From assembly GCA_964484285.1 (NCBI GenBank), contig CAZAEO010000021.1:1-22383 (forward strand): DNA of 22,383 bases. Direction: 5' to 3'. Below, one piece after another: positions 13,529-21,687 of this stretch. A program made the translations under genes and the position numbers. How positions within the stretch are numbered: position 1 is the first letter of the stretch; each line of letters opens with the position of its first letter. Source of the DNA: CAZUQP01 sp964484285. GTDB taxonomy: Bacteria; Pseudomonadota; Gammaproteobacteria; DSM-16500. The notes below the pieces were generated by a model. It was not told the DNA's origin. It did not search any database and saw only the letters and a list, made by a program, of their open reading frames with translations.

Positions 13529-15820
13529 ATGCGCTCTTGGACGCTTGCTTTTTTGCTAGGTATTTTAATTTTGCAGCAATTTTTATTTTTACCTGATTTA
13601 AATTGGGTGTGGGTAGTTGTTGTTTTGGTCATTTTGGCCGCTGTTTTTTTGCAAAAAAAAATATCTTATTTTAGTTGGATAATAGCATGCGGGTTAGGAT
13701 TTGCTTGGGCATTGTGGTATGCGCATACATTATTAGCATGGAGTTTACCGCAAGAACTCGAAGGGAAATCAGCGCAAGTCACAGGATATATTGCATCTAT
13801 TCCTAATCAAATAGATCATCGCGTGACATTTTTATTCTCATTAGATAGTATGCAAGCGTATCCAACACATGCTCTCTTAAAATTATCATGGCAAAATAAA
13901 AATATACTCTTACATGCAGGTGAGCGATGGCAATTTATCGTTCGTTTAAAGCGCATTCATGGTTTAGTTAATCCTGGTGGTTTTGATTATGAGGCGTGGG
14001 CATTTCAAGAAGGAATTCGTGCCAGTGGTTATGTTGTAAATCATGCAGAAAATAGCCTGTTATCTCAGCATAGTTATCATTTTTTATTAAGTCAGTTACG
14101 CCAACATCTGAAAGAAAAGATCGAAAAAAATTTACCTGTCAGCGATACATCGCCTTGGATTATTGCGTTAGCCCTGGGTGAACGTCAAAATATTTCTGCA
14201 ACTCATTGGGAAATACTACGCAATACAGGCACAAATCATCTGATGGCAATTGCTGGGTTGCATATCGGTTTTGTAGCAAGTTTCGTGTTTAGCATGATTA
14301 GCTGGCTGTGGCGACGTTCAATATATTTGACTTTGAAAATTCCAGCACAGCATGTCGGCGCAATTGCTGGATTAAGTGCAGCTGTTTTATATAGTGCATT
14401 AGCAGGATTTTCTTTGCCAACCCAGCGAGCCTGCATTATGTTATCAATCGTGTCGTTGATAGTGTTAATGCGTAGAAAAATAATTTCTTGGCAAGCTTGG
14501 TGTATTGCGTTACTGGCTGCTTTGCTTCTTAATCCGTTAAGTGTGTTAATAGAAAGTTTTTGGTTATCGTTTGGTTCTGTTGCATTGATTATTTATGGTA
14601 TTGGTGGGCGAAGAGGGCCGCATGGATTAGGTTGGAAATTAAGCAGAATACAATGGGTTATTGCGTTAGGTCTCATTCCGTTGAGTGTCTGGTTATTTCA
14701 ACAATGTTCGTTAATTTCATTTGTTGCTAATAGTATCGCAATTCCATGGATAGGATTTGTCGTTTTACCTTTAACATTGCTCGGTTGTATTTTTTTATGT
14801 ATTTCAACAACATTAAGCGGGTACATTTTGCTGCTTGCTGATCAAGCATTACATTTATTATGGGGTATCTTGACTTATTTTTCACATTTATCATGGGCTT
14901 CATGGTATCAAGTGGTACCTGAAAAATGGATTTTATTTGTAGCATGTATAGGTGCAATCATTTTATTGCTACCAGCGGGTTTTTCAGGAAGATATTTAGG
15001 AATAATCTGGTTTTTTCCGCTTATTTTTTATCGCTATCCAATGCCAGCATCAGGCGAAGTTTGGTTTACTTTATTAGATGTAGGTCAAGGATTATCTGCT
15101 GTTGTGCAAACACAAACACATATTTTAGTTTTTGATGCCGGGGCACGTTTCAGTAATGATTATGATATGGGAGAAAGTGTAGTTACTCCATTTTTACGCT
15201 CAATTGGGGCTAAAAAAATTGATTTGTTAGTGGTTAGCCACGGAGATAATGATCATATGGGTGGAGTAAAAACTTTATTGCATCAATTTTCAGTATCTAT
15301 GATTAAAACAAGCGTACCAGAAAAATTTTTTTCATTTCCTGTATCGTATTGTTTGCGAGGCGAACAATGGAAATGGGACGAAGTTAATTTTTCTTTTCTT
15401 TATCCATCGATAGATAAATTAGATCTTAATAACGATAGCTCATGTGTGTTAAGAATCACTACCAAAAATCAAAAACATATTTTATTGACCGGAGACATTG
15501 AAAGGTTGGCTGAAAAAGAGTTGATACAAAATGATGCTGGCAATATCAAAGCCGATATTTTAATTGCTCCGCATCATGGTAGTAAAACTTCAGCATTGGA
15601 TGCGTTTGTGCAAGATGTACATCCATACTATGTATTATTTCCAGTGGGTTATCGCAATCGTTATCATTTACCTAATAAAAGTGTCGAAGAAAAATACCGT
15701 AATGTGGGCGCAAAATTGTTTTTTACGGACAAAAATGGTGCAGTTCAATTATTTTTAACAGAAAAAAATACATTAGTTAAATTATGTCGACTGAAACAGA
15801 AACATTATTGGAGCGTATAG
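13529..15820 (+). CDS. comEC: ComEC/Rec2 DNA uptake channel protein
   Basis: 763 residues, full length. Inner-membrane channel that brings single-stranded DNA into the cytoplasm during natural transformation. N-terminal membrane helices with a DUF4131-type soluble domain (roughly 1-200), then the multi-helix competence domain (about 205-500, with TNHLMAIAGLHIG and FSLPTQRA typical of the family), then a C-terminal metallo-beta-lactamase-like domain. The latter shows SHGDNDHMGG at 570-579, LLTGDIE and APHHGSKTS with His682/His683, so the putative nuclease site is intact. The ATG at 13529 has AGG eight bases upstream. An out-of-frame ATG four bases earlier is ignored. No other competence genes are nearby. 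An intact gene suggests possible transformation competence. Confidence 0.95.
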   Translation: MRSWTLAFLLGILILQQFLFLPDLNWVWVVVVLVILAAVFLQKKISYFSWIIACGLGFAWALWYAHTLLAWSLPQELEGKSAQVTGYIASIPNQIDHRVTFLFSLDSMQAYPTHALLKLSWQNKNILLHAGERWQFIVRLKRIHGLVNPGGFDYEAWAFQEGIRASGYVVNHAENSLLSQHSYHFLLSQLRQHLKEKIEKNLPVSDTSPWIIALALGERQNISATHWEILRNTGTNHLMAIAGLHIGFVASFVFSMISWLWRRSIYLTLKIPAQHVGAIAGLSAAVLYSALAGFSLPTQRACIMLSIVSLIVLMRRKIISWQAWCIALLAALLLNPLSVLIESFWLSFGSVALIIYGIGGRRGPHGLGWKLSRIQWVIALGLIPLSVWLFQQCSLISFVANSIAIPWIGFVVLPLTLLGCIFLCISTTLSGYILLLADQALHLLWGILTYFSHLSWASWYQVVPEKWILFVACIGAIILLLPAGFSGRYLGIIWFFPLIFYRYPMPASGEVWFTLLDVGQGLSAVVQTQTHILVFDAGARFSNDYDMGESVVTPFLRSIGAKKIDLLVVSHGDNDHMGGVKTLLHQFSVSMIKTSVPEKFFSFPVSYCLRGEQWKWDEVNFSFLYPSIDKLDLNNDSSCVLRITTKNQKHILLTGDIERLAEKELIQNDAGNIKADILIAPHHGSKTSALDAFVQDVHPYYVLFPVGYRNRYHLPNKSVEEKYRNVGAKLFFTDKNGAVQLFLTEKNTLVKLCRLKQKHYWSV

Positions 15821-15944
15821 TGAGCAATATCTGCGGAATATGGATAAAATACAATTACATTAAATTAAAGAGAAAAAGAAAATATGCTATGCTATATACA
15901 ATAAGTGAGTAATCTATGTAGATGGCTTAATTAGGATTATATCA

Positions 15945-17201
15945 ATGAAACATTTCATGAAGAATGCAATAAATGCTATTTATGGTTTTTTATCGCCTGA
16001 AAAACCTCAGCGGATTCTTACCAATAAAAAAAAGTTTGAGCTTTTTTGCAAGGCTTTTTTGTTTAAAGGTATATCAGAAGAGTATTTACAGAAACTTTAC
16101 AGTATGACTTATGAAAGCCACTTAGCGGAAGGCGAATATCTTTTTCAAGAAGGCGATGCATCTAATGAATTATTTATCATTATTGATGGTGCAGTTGAAA
16201 TTACCAAACAAGATGAAAGTTTTCAACATCATCGTTTAACCCTATTACATGCGGGTCAGAGTGTGGGGGAGATGCCGTTGATTGATCATGGGCCTCGTTC
16301 TGCTGCTGTGCGAGCTGTTACAGCGACTACATTATTTAGTATTCCCTATTCTGCTTTTATCGAAAAAGGAAACGAATTTACGCAGATTTATTATCACATT
16401 TCTAAAAATATTACAGAACGTTTGCGCTCCACTAATAAATTAACGATTCGCGCGCTTAAAAAGCAAGTTGAGGAATATACACTGCGTATCGTAATGGGCA
16501 AATTTATGATAAATACTATAGTCGTAATTTGCTTATTTACTTTCTCACTTGCAGGATTAGGTGATCTTATTGTTAAAACACAGACAACTACTTTTGTAAC
16601 AGTTCCATTGAGCCTATTTTTTATTATTGCATTTGTTATTTTGATTAAATCTACGAAGTTACCTAAAGCAGTTTTTGGTGTGACTACCCACGATTGGAAA
16701 CGTGCTGCGATCGAGTCCATTTTATTTACTCTACCTGTATTAGTTATTATGGTAATAATAAAATGGGTGCAAGTTCATTTTTTTACTGCTTATCTCGGGC
16801 ATCCTCTTATTGAACCTTTTGCATCTCTGCAGTTCACAGAAAATATGACTATGAATTTAACAGGAGAAGCGACAGCTGATCTTAAAGTCGCGTGGATCGT
16901 TTCTCTTATTCTGTATTCTCTTTTAATTGCGCCAGCACAAGAATTAATTGTGCGAGGTGGATTGCAAGGATCTTTAGAGGTTTTTCTTACAGGGAAACAT
17001 AAAACATTAGTATCTATTTTTGTTTCTAATCTTATTTTTTCCACGGTGCATCTTTATTTGCCTCTTTCTATGGCAATTTGGGCATTTTTTCCTGGTCTTT
17101 TTTGGGGATGGCTTTATTCCCGGCATAAAACATTAATAGGCGTTACTATTAGTCATGTCATGATAGGTCTTTGGGGGCTTTGGGTACTGGGTATGGTATA
17201 G
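15945..17201 (+). CDS. Cyclic nucleotide-binding domain fused to a CPBP intramembrane protease-like domain
   Basis: 418 residues. Residues about 33-165 form a cNMP-binding fold: EGEYLFQEGDASNELFIIIDG and a phosphate-binding cassette GEMPLIDHGPRSAAVRA, retaining Glu109 and Arg118. A linker helix (160-183) leads to about seven hydrophobic segments (near 186-204, 219-234, 257-274, 316-330, 355-370, 376-392, 396-416). The last four carry CPBP/Rce1-like motifs: motif 1 reads QELIVR (332-337) where EExxxR is expected, motif 2 is FSTVH with His369, and motif 3 is centred on His404 (SHVMIGLWG). The first Glu is thus replaced by Gln, so proteolysis is doubtful. Possibly a membrane protein gated by a cyclic nucleotide. 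Monocistronic by spacing (124 bases before, 70 after). Substrate unknown. Confidence 0.85.
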   Translation: MKHFMKNAINAIYGFLSPEKPQRILTNKKKFELFCKAFLFKGISEEYLQKLYSMTYESHLAEGEYLFQEGDASNELFIIIDGAVEITKQDESFQHHRLTLLHAGQSVGEMPLIDHGPRSAAVRAVTATTLFSIPYSAFIEKGNEFTQIYYHISKNITERLRSTNKLTIRALKKQVEEYTLRIVMGKFMINTIVVICLFTFSLAGLGDLIVKTQTTTFVTVPLSLFFIIAFVILIKSTKLPKAVFGVTTHDWKRAAIESILFTLPVLVIMVIIKWVQVHFFTAYLGHPLIEPFASLQFTENMTMNLTGEATADLKVAWIVSLILYSLLIAPAQELIVRGGLQGSLEVFLTGKHKTLVSIFVSNLIFSTVHLYLPLSMAIWAFFPGLFWGWLYSRHKTLIGVTISHVMIGLWGLWVLGMV

Positions 17202-17271
17202 ATTGCATATATTTCTCTGTATTCAGAGTAAAATTAAAAATCACATTTTAATATGTCATAGGGAATAAGAC

Positions 17272-17562
17272 ATGCGTAAAAAAAATATGGAAAAAATAGT
17301 TAAATCTGCGATTGCCAGTATTTTAGCGTTAACAACAGCCAGTTCAATCATCATTTCTACGAATGCTGCAGCAGCAGAACAGCAAGCGGAAAAATGTTTT
17401 GGTATTGCAAAAGCAGGTATGAATGATTGTGAAACTGCAGCGGCATCTTGTGCTGGCTCTGCTAAAAAAGACGCGCAACCTGATGCTTATCTTTTTGTAC
17501 CTCAAGGCCTTTGTAATAAAATTGTAGGTGGAAATCTCAAACCAAATAAAAAATCGGCATGA
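17272..17562 (+). CDS. bufA: Bufferin-type RiPP precursor (DUF2282, BufA1-like)
   Basis: 96 residues. Sec-type signal peptide: basic start MRKKNMEK, hydrophobic core about 10-28, probable cleavage after the Ala run (NAAAA|EQQ, near 35). The mature part has exactly four cysteines at 42, 53, 60 and 81, in the DUF2282 pattern KCFGIAKAGMNDC, SCAG, VPQGLC. Family knowledge: in characterised bufferins, an MNIO enzyme with a DUF2063 partner modifies cysteines of such precursors, and the exported product binds copper. The two following genes are exactly these. The start at 17272 has AGGGAA about ten bases upstream; the ATG at 17287 would also give a signal peptide. Regulation not evident; a clear promoter was not identified in the 70-base upstream gap. 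Confidence 0.92.
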   Translation: MRKKNMEKIVKSAIASILALTTASSIIISTNAAAAEQQAEKCFGIAKAGMNDCETAAASCAGSAKKDAQPDAYLFVPQGLCNKIVGGNLKPNKKSA

Positions 17563-17580
17563 CCATCTTGAGCATTACTC

Positions 17581-17594
17581 ACGTTAGTTAACGT
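17581..17594. promoter_or_regulatory. Short palindrome between bufA and bufB
   Basis: ACGTTA-GT-TAACGT, perfect 6-bp arms, in the 55-base bufA-bufB gap. It is immediately followed by AGTCTTGT, so 17588-17603 matches the TTAACGTAAGTATTGT string after acpP at 14 of 16 positions. It may be a weak attenuating hairpin lowering bufB relative to bufA, or a repeat-family relic. Confidence 0.35.
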
Positions 17595-17617
17595 CAGTCT
17601 TGTCGGGAGAATCTTTT

Positions 17618-18475
17618 TTGCAATATTATAACTCTGAAATAGTTGCAAATTTACTTGGAATTGGTTTGCGTGCCGAACATTATTGCGACATTATCAAAAC
17701 CCATCCAAAAATAGGATGGTTTGAAGTTCATAGTGAAAATTATTTTGGTAAGGGAGGCAAGCCACTTCATTTTTTAGAAAAAATATCACAGGATTACCCC
17801 TTAAGCTTGCACGGAGTGGGCTTATCGCTTGGATCAGCGGATGATCTTAATGTCGAACATCTTAATCATTTAAAAAAATTAACAGATCGTTTTACTCCTC
17901 TTTTTGTTTCCGAACATCTTAGTTGGTCATCTATTGATGGCTGTTATTTAAATGACTTATTACCACTTCCTTATACAGAAGAAGCTTTGCATGTTGTATC
18001 CAGGCATATTAATGAGGTGCAAGAGTATTTAAATCGCCAAATTTTAATTGAGAATATTTCCAGTTATTTTCAATTTGCTCATTCTATTATTCCTGAATAT
18101 GAGTTTATAACTGCGGTGGTGCAACAAACCGGCTGTGGGATATTGCTTGATGTGAATAATTTATATGTGAATAGTATCAATCACGGCTGGGATACTAATA
18201 TTTATTTACAGAATGTATCTACAGATTTTGTATATGAGATTCATTTGGCAGGCTTCACTAAAAATGAATTTGCAGATGGTGCTATTCTTATTGACACGCA
18301 TAACCAGTTTATTTCCAATGACGTTTGGGAGCTATACCAGCAGACATTGCAATGTATGGGGCCAAAGCCTACGTTAATTGAATGGGACAAGGATCTTCCA
18401 GGCTTACCTGTTTTACTTCATGAAGCAAGAAAAGCAAGCCATATCTTGGAGAATATCAATGCTGTTATTGCGTGA
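17618..18475 (+). CDS. bufB: MNIO-family oxidase for bufferin maturation (DUF692, BufB)
   Basis: 285 residues from the chosen start. TIM-barrel multinuclear non-haem iron oxidase that modifies precursor cysteines, working with a DUF2063 partner. Likely metal ligands and conserved segments: His65 (SLHGVGLSLGS), Glu99-His100 (VSEHLSWS), Glu145-Asn146 (LIENISSYF), Asp178 and Asn180 (LLDVNNLYVNS), Glu207 and His209 (EIHLAGF), Asp226 and His228 (IDTHN), and Glu255 (LIEWDKDLP). The N-terminus GIGLRAEHY is also typical. Start: the TTG at 17618 has GGGAGA seven bases upstream; an in-frame TTG at 17600 has none. It overlaps bufC by 17 bases, so the two are translationally linked. All expected motifs are intact, so it is probably active. 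Confidence 0.93.
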   Translation: MQYYNSEIVANLLGIGLRAEHYCDIIKTHPKIGWFEVHSENYFGKGGKPLHFLEKISQDYPLSLHGVGLSLGSADDLNVEHLNHLKKLTDRFTPLFVSEHLSWSSIDGCYLNDLLPLPYTEEALHVVSRHINEVQEYLNRQILIENISSYFQFAHSIIPEYEFITAVVQQTGCGILLDVNNLYVNSINHGWDTNIYLQNVSTDFVYEIHLAGFTKNEFADGAILIDTHNQFISNDVWELYQQTLQCMGPKPTLIEWDKDLPGLPVLLHEARKASHILENINAVIA

Positions 18476-19241
18476 ATTACAGAGAAGTTTAAAAAATGCT
18501 ATCCTTAAAAAAGATGAGACTTCTCTTGTATATATTCTTGCAAATGGGTTATCAAAGTCGACGCGTTTACAAATTTATCGCAATAATTTTTTTATTCATT
18601 TGACTGAGATGCTTAAGAATACTTATCCTGCTATTTATCGTTTAGTAGGCAAGGATTTTTTTATTGCTACTGCTAAAAAATACATTGATCAATACCCTTT
18701 GAATTCTGGCAATTTGCATACATTCGGTGGGTATTTTCCTGATTTTTTAGCACATTTTCCTCCTGCAAAACAACTATCTTATTTATCTGAAATGGCTCAG
18801 TTAGAATGGGCACATCATGAAGCGTTTTATGCGGAAGATTCTTCTTTATTTGATATAACAAAATTTACAACTATTCCGGAAGATAACTATGGTAAGATTA
18901 TTTTTAAATTGCATCCAAGTGCTCGGCTATTTGCATTTCAATTTCCTGTTTTATCTATTTGGCAGATTTGTCAACAAGAGAGTGATGAAGAAATTAAGAT
19001 TATAGATAAAGAAGAAAAAATATTGGTTATTCGGCGTCAATGGGATGTCAATTTTGAAAAATTAACGGAAAGTGAATTTGCTTTTTTAATGCTGTTTCAT
19101 GGCGGTGTAAGTTTTGAAAAAGCGTGTGAATCCGTATTAAATGTAGATTCTGAATTTAATATTAATGAATGTTTAAAAAAACATGTATTACTTGGAACTA
19201 TTGTTAACTTAAGTATTGTTTATGAGGGCATTCCAGCGTAA
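18459..19241 (+). CDS. bufC: DUF2063-family partner of the MNIO oxidase (BufC)
   Basis: 260 residues from the chosen start. The N-terminal domain shows the DUF2063 signature: RLQIYRNNFFIHLTEMLKN, TYPAIYRLVGKDFF, FPDFLAHFPPAKQLSYLSEM and AQLEWAHHEAFYAEDS. In MNIO RiPP systems this protein is the required partner that binds the precursor and presents it to the oxidase. The C-terminal part (about 140-260) is less conserved; HGGVSFEKACESVL recalls the PqqD-like region reported for such partners, a tentative match. The ATG at 18459 has GGAG seven bases upstream and lies inside bufB. A longer in-frame ATG at 18378 would overlap bufB by nearly 100 bases and add unrelated residues, so it is rejected. 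Confidence 0.9.
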   Translation: MLLLRELQRSLKNAILKKDETSLVYILANGLSKSTRLQIYRNNFFIHLTEMLKNTYPAIYRLVGKDFFIATAKKYIDQYPLNSGNLHTFGGYFPDFLAHFPPAKQLSYLSEMAQLEWAHHEAFYAEDSSLFDITKFTTIPEDNYGKIIFKLHPSARLFAFQFPVLSIWQICQQESDEEIKIIDKEEKILVIRRQWDVNFEKLTESEFAFLMLFHGGVSFEKACESVLNVDSEFNINECLKKHVLLGTIVNLSIVYEGIPA

Positions 19242-19269
19242 TTTTATTTATATATAGAAGGAGATTAAT

Positions 19270-19854
19270 ATGAAGCGGATTTTGATTGGATTTTTTACTT
19301 TGTTTCTTTGCTTTTTTTCATTGGCAGTCTATGCGTTAGAGACATACAATCTTGATCCTAATCATACTTACCTATTGTGGCATACAAGTCATTTTGGTTT
19401 TTCTGAGCAATCGGGAAAGTGGCCTGCTTCTGGCGTATTACTATTAGATGAAAAAAATCCAGAAAACAGCAAAGTAAATGTCACTGTTCGAATTGAAGAT
19501 CTAGCTACCAGCCTTGCCGAATTTGATAAGCACCTAAAAGGAAAATTATTTTTAAATGTAGAACAATTTCCTGTTGCTACTTTTGTCAGCGATAAAATTG
19601 TTGTTACAGGGAAAAAAACAGCTAAAGTGACAGGAATGTTGACATTGCATGGTGTGACTAAATCAATTATGTTAAGTGTTAAGTTTAATAAAAAAGGCAT
19701 TAATCCAGTGAATGACAAAGAAACAGTTGGTTTTAGTGCGACGACAACATTAAAACGTTCTGATTTTGGTATGACGGCTTTATTGCCAGGGGTGGGTGAT
19801 GACGTCAAAATTGAGATTGAAGCTGAAGCATCGAAGGCAAAAGGCAACGAATAA
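19270..19854 (+). CDS. YceI family periplasmic lipid-binding protein, copy 1
   Basis: 194 residues. Signal peptide of about 22 residues (MKRILIGFFTLFLCFFSLAV, cleavage near VYA|LE). The mature lipocalin-like domain shows family segments YNLDPNHTYLLWHTSHFGFS, VTVRIEDLATS, KGKLFLNVEQFPVATFVSDKI, VTGMLTLHGVTKSI and GFSATTTLKRSDFGM. Members bind isoprenoid chains such as ubiquinone or polyisoprenoids in the periplasm. Strong GAAGGAGA site before the ATG. It lies 28 bases after bufC and its stop overlaps the cytochrome b561 start (TAATG), so co-transcription with both is likely. The physiological ligand here is unknown. Confidence 0.93.
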   Translation: MKRILIGFFTLFLCFFSLAVYALETYNLDPNHTYLLWHTSHFGFSEQSGKWPASGVLLLDEKNPENSKVNVTVRIEDLATSLAEFDKHLKGKLFLNVEQFPVATFVSDKIVVTGKKTAKVTGMLTLHGVTKSIMLSVKFNKKGINPVNDKETVGFSATTTLKRSDFGMTALLPGVGDDVKIEIEAEASKAKGNE

Positions 19855-20393
19855 TGTTGATCAAAAATACGAGTAGCCATTTCGGATTAGTAAGTATTTT
19901 TTTTCATTGGATAATGGCGATTCTCATTATTGCACTTCTTATTATAGGAATTTACATGACTCGAATTCCTATTAGTCCTCTTAAGCTGAAATTGTTTAGA
20001 TGGCATAAGGAACTTGGCGTGTTGGTGTTTATGCTGGTGATTTTACGTTTAATGTGGCGATTATCCAATATAACACCAACGCTATCATCTCTTCCATTAT
20101 GGGAAAGATTAGCAGCGCGTAGCGTTCATTGGGTTTTTTATGGATTTATGTTTGTTTTACCGATAACAGGTTGGGCGCTTTCTTCAGCAGCAGGTATTCC
20201 TGTTTCTTTTTTTGGATTATTTATTTTGCCTAATTTAGTTTCACCCAATGAAGAATTGAGATTGTTATTGACACAAATTCATATGTGGTTAGCTTACTGT
20301 TTAATTGCGGTATTGTGTTTGCATATTGCTGCTGCATTAAAACATCACTTTATTAATAAAGATGAAATATTAAGGAGAATGTTATGGCCATAA
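19854..20393 (+). CDS. Cytochrome b561 (YceJ-like)
   Basis: 179 residues. Four membrane helices (about 12-34, 52-69, 90-112, 143-162) with histidines at 18, 51, 92, 143 and 157, enough for two haem b groups in the family pattern (FHW, RWHKELGV, SVHWVFY, IHMWLAY). These proteins exchange electrons with the quinone pool; in E. coli a b561 (YceJ) is encoded next to YceI. Here the gene is sandwiched between two yceI genes, overlapping both (TAATG at the start, ten bases at the end), which implies a tightly coupled operon. The ATG at 19854 is the only sensible start. The electron partner is not known. Confidence 0.92.
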   Translation: MLIKNTSSHFGLVSIFFHWIMAILIIALLIIGIYMTRIPISPLKLKLFRWHKELGVLVFMLVILRLMWRLSNITPTLSSLPLWERLAARSVHWVFYGFMFVLPITGWALSSAAGIPVSFFGLFILPNLVSPNEELRLLLTQIHMWLAYCLIAVLCLHIAAALKHHFINKDEILRRMLWP

Positions 20394-20965
20394 CTCAATT
20401 TTATATTCGTGTGCTTATTGGCATATTCATTTTTTTTATACCTTTGGTTGGAATAACTGCAGTACCCGCATGGCAAATTATAGCAAAAGAAAGCTCTTTG
20501 ACTTTTACGGGCATTATGAATGATGCTCCGACATCGGGAGAATTTAGAAAATTTGATGGAGAAATTTATTTTGATCCTGCAAAGCTCAATGAAAGTCATG
20601 TTCGTATTATCGTTGATGCGGGTTCTGTGAAAACTTCTTATGTTGACATTGCAGAAACATTAAAAACACCAGAATGGTTTAATGTTAAACTTTTTCCACA
20701 AGCTATTTTTCAAGCAAAAAAAATTACTAAAACAGGAGAAAAAGCGTATCAAGCTGAAGGTACGCTAACTATTCGCGATAAAACCTTGCCTGTTATTGTG
20801 AGATTTACCGAAGAAACATCTGCAAATAATAAAGTACGTGTCAAAGGCGCGGCAAAATTAAAGCGCACTTTATTTGGTGTGGGTCAAGGGGAGTGGGGGA
20901 GTACAGATGATGTGAAAGATGAAGTAACGGTTAATTTTACCATTACTGCAGTTAAAAAAGGCTAA
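20384..20965 (+). CDS. YceI family periplasmic lipid-binding protein, copy 2
   Basis: 193 residues. Signal peptide of about 26-28 residues (hydrophobic IRVLIGIFIFFIPLVGITAV, then PAWQI). The mature domain has SSLTFTGIMNDAPTSGEF, FDPAKLNESHVRIIVDAGSV, PEWFNVKLFPQAIFQA and GTLTIRDKTLPVIVRF, the arrangement of the cytochrome-b561-associated YceI branch. It is clearly diverged from the first YceI protein (different N-terminal motif, SFSFTG-like instead of HTYLLWHTSHFG), so it is not a recent duplicate. AAGGAG lies shortly before the ATG inside the b561 gene. It ends two bases before the next gene. Likely works with the b561 on a lipid-soluble redox carrier (inference). Confidence 0.92.
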   Translation: MAITQFYIRVLIGIFIFFIPLVGITAVPAWQIIAKESSLTFTGIMNDAPTSGEFRKFDGEIYFDPAKLNESHVRIIVDAGSVKTSYVDIAETLKTPEWFNVKLFPQAIFQAKKITKTGEKAYQAEGTLTIRDKTLPVIVRFTEETSANNKVRVKGAAKLKRTLFGVGQGEWGSTDDVKDEVTVNFTITAVKKG

Positions 20966-20967
20966 TA

Positions 20968-21687
20968 ATGAATTTTAAAAAATTATCAAGCTGGTTCTTG
21001 TTAATTATCATTGCTGTTGGATTAGGTTGTCTTTATTATTTTAAGTGGTATGAATACCTCAGTTTTTCTACATTAAAACTTTATCATGCCACATTACAAA
21101 ATTGGGTCGAACAATATTATTTAATCATCGTGTTATTTTATATGCTGTTATATATTCTATTTGTTACCTTGTCAGTTCCTGGCGCTGCATTTATGACTAT
21201 TATTGGCGGTTTTTTGTTTGGTCCTATAGCTACATTGTATGTTGTGGTAAGCGCAACTCTTGGAGCAATGTTGTTATTTCTTGCAGTGCGTACTGCTTTA
21301 GGCGAATGGTTGACTAAACAAGTTAAAGGTTGGATAAAAAAAATAGAAACAGAATTCCAAGAAAATGCATTTAATTATCTGCTTTTTTTGCGCTTAATGC
21401 CTGTTTTTCCTTTTTGGGTAATTAATGTTGTTGCAGCATTGTTAGCGATGCGTTTAAAAACATTTCTGAGCGCTACTTTTATTGGAATTATTCCAGGTGC
21501 ATTTGTTTATGTTATGGTTGGTAATGGATTAGATGTGCTTTTTAAAGAAAATAAACTACCCAATCCTGATATTATTTTTACGTTACCTATTCTATTACCT
21601 TTGTTAGGACTTGCAATGCTTGTATTGATTCCAGTTATTTATAATCAATGGAAAAGAAAGCATACTAAGGCTAGGATAATTCGATGA
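20968..21687 (+). CDS. VTT/TVP38-TMEM64 (DedA-like) membrane protein
   Basis: 239 residues. Membrane helices near 7-25, 47-70, 75-105, 158-180 and 200-225. VTT-domain hallmarks are GGFLFGP in the first re-entrant region and the conserved FLRLMPVFPFWVINVVAA in the second, followed by FIGIIPGAFVYVMVGNG. Such proteins are proposed lipid scramblases/flippases, with undecaprenyl phosphate or phospholipids as possible cargo; the substrate here is not evident. It starts two bases after the second yceI and overlaps the next gene by four bases (ATGA), so it is probably co-translated with the CDP-alcohol phosphatidyltransferase, which suggests a shared role in lipid handling. Confidence 0.92.
   Translation: MNFKKLSSWFLLIIIAVGLGCLYYFKWYEYLSFSTLKLYHATLQNWVEQYYLIIVLFYMLLYILFVTLSVPGAAFMTIIGGFLFGPIATLYVVVSATLGAMLLFLAVRTALGEWLTKQVKGWIKKIETEFQENAFNYLLFLRLMPVFPFWVINVVAALLAMRLKTFLSATFIGIIPGAFVYVMVGNGLDVLFKENKLPNPDIIFTLPILLPLLGLAMLVLIPVIYNQWKRKHTKARIIR

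Noticed and set aside
17215..17235. Small hairpin CTCTG-TATT-CAGAG after the CPBP fusion gene as an intrinsic terminator
   Set aside because: The stem is only five base pairs and no U-run follows directly, so it is too weak to call.
19204..19219. TTAACTTAAGTATTGT inside bufC as another copy of the acpP-flanking repeat
   Set aside because: It matches 15 of 16 positions but encodes an ordinary part of the protein (NLSIV). Chance similarity in AT-rich coding DNA is the simpler explanation.
19389..19880. 163-codon reverse-strand frame covering the first yceI gene
   Set aside because: Antisense shadow of a clear YceI coding sequence with signal peptide and ribosome binding site.
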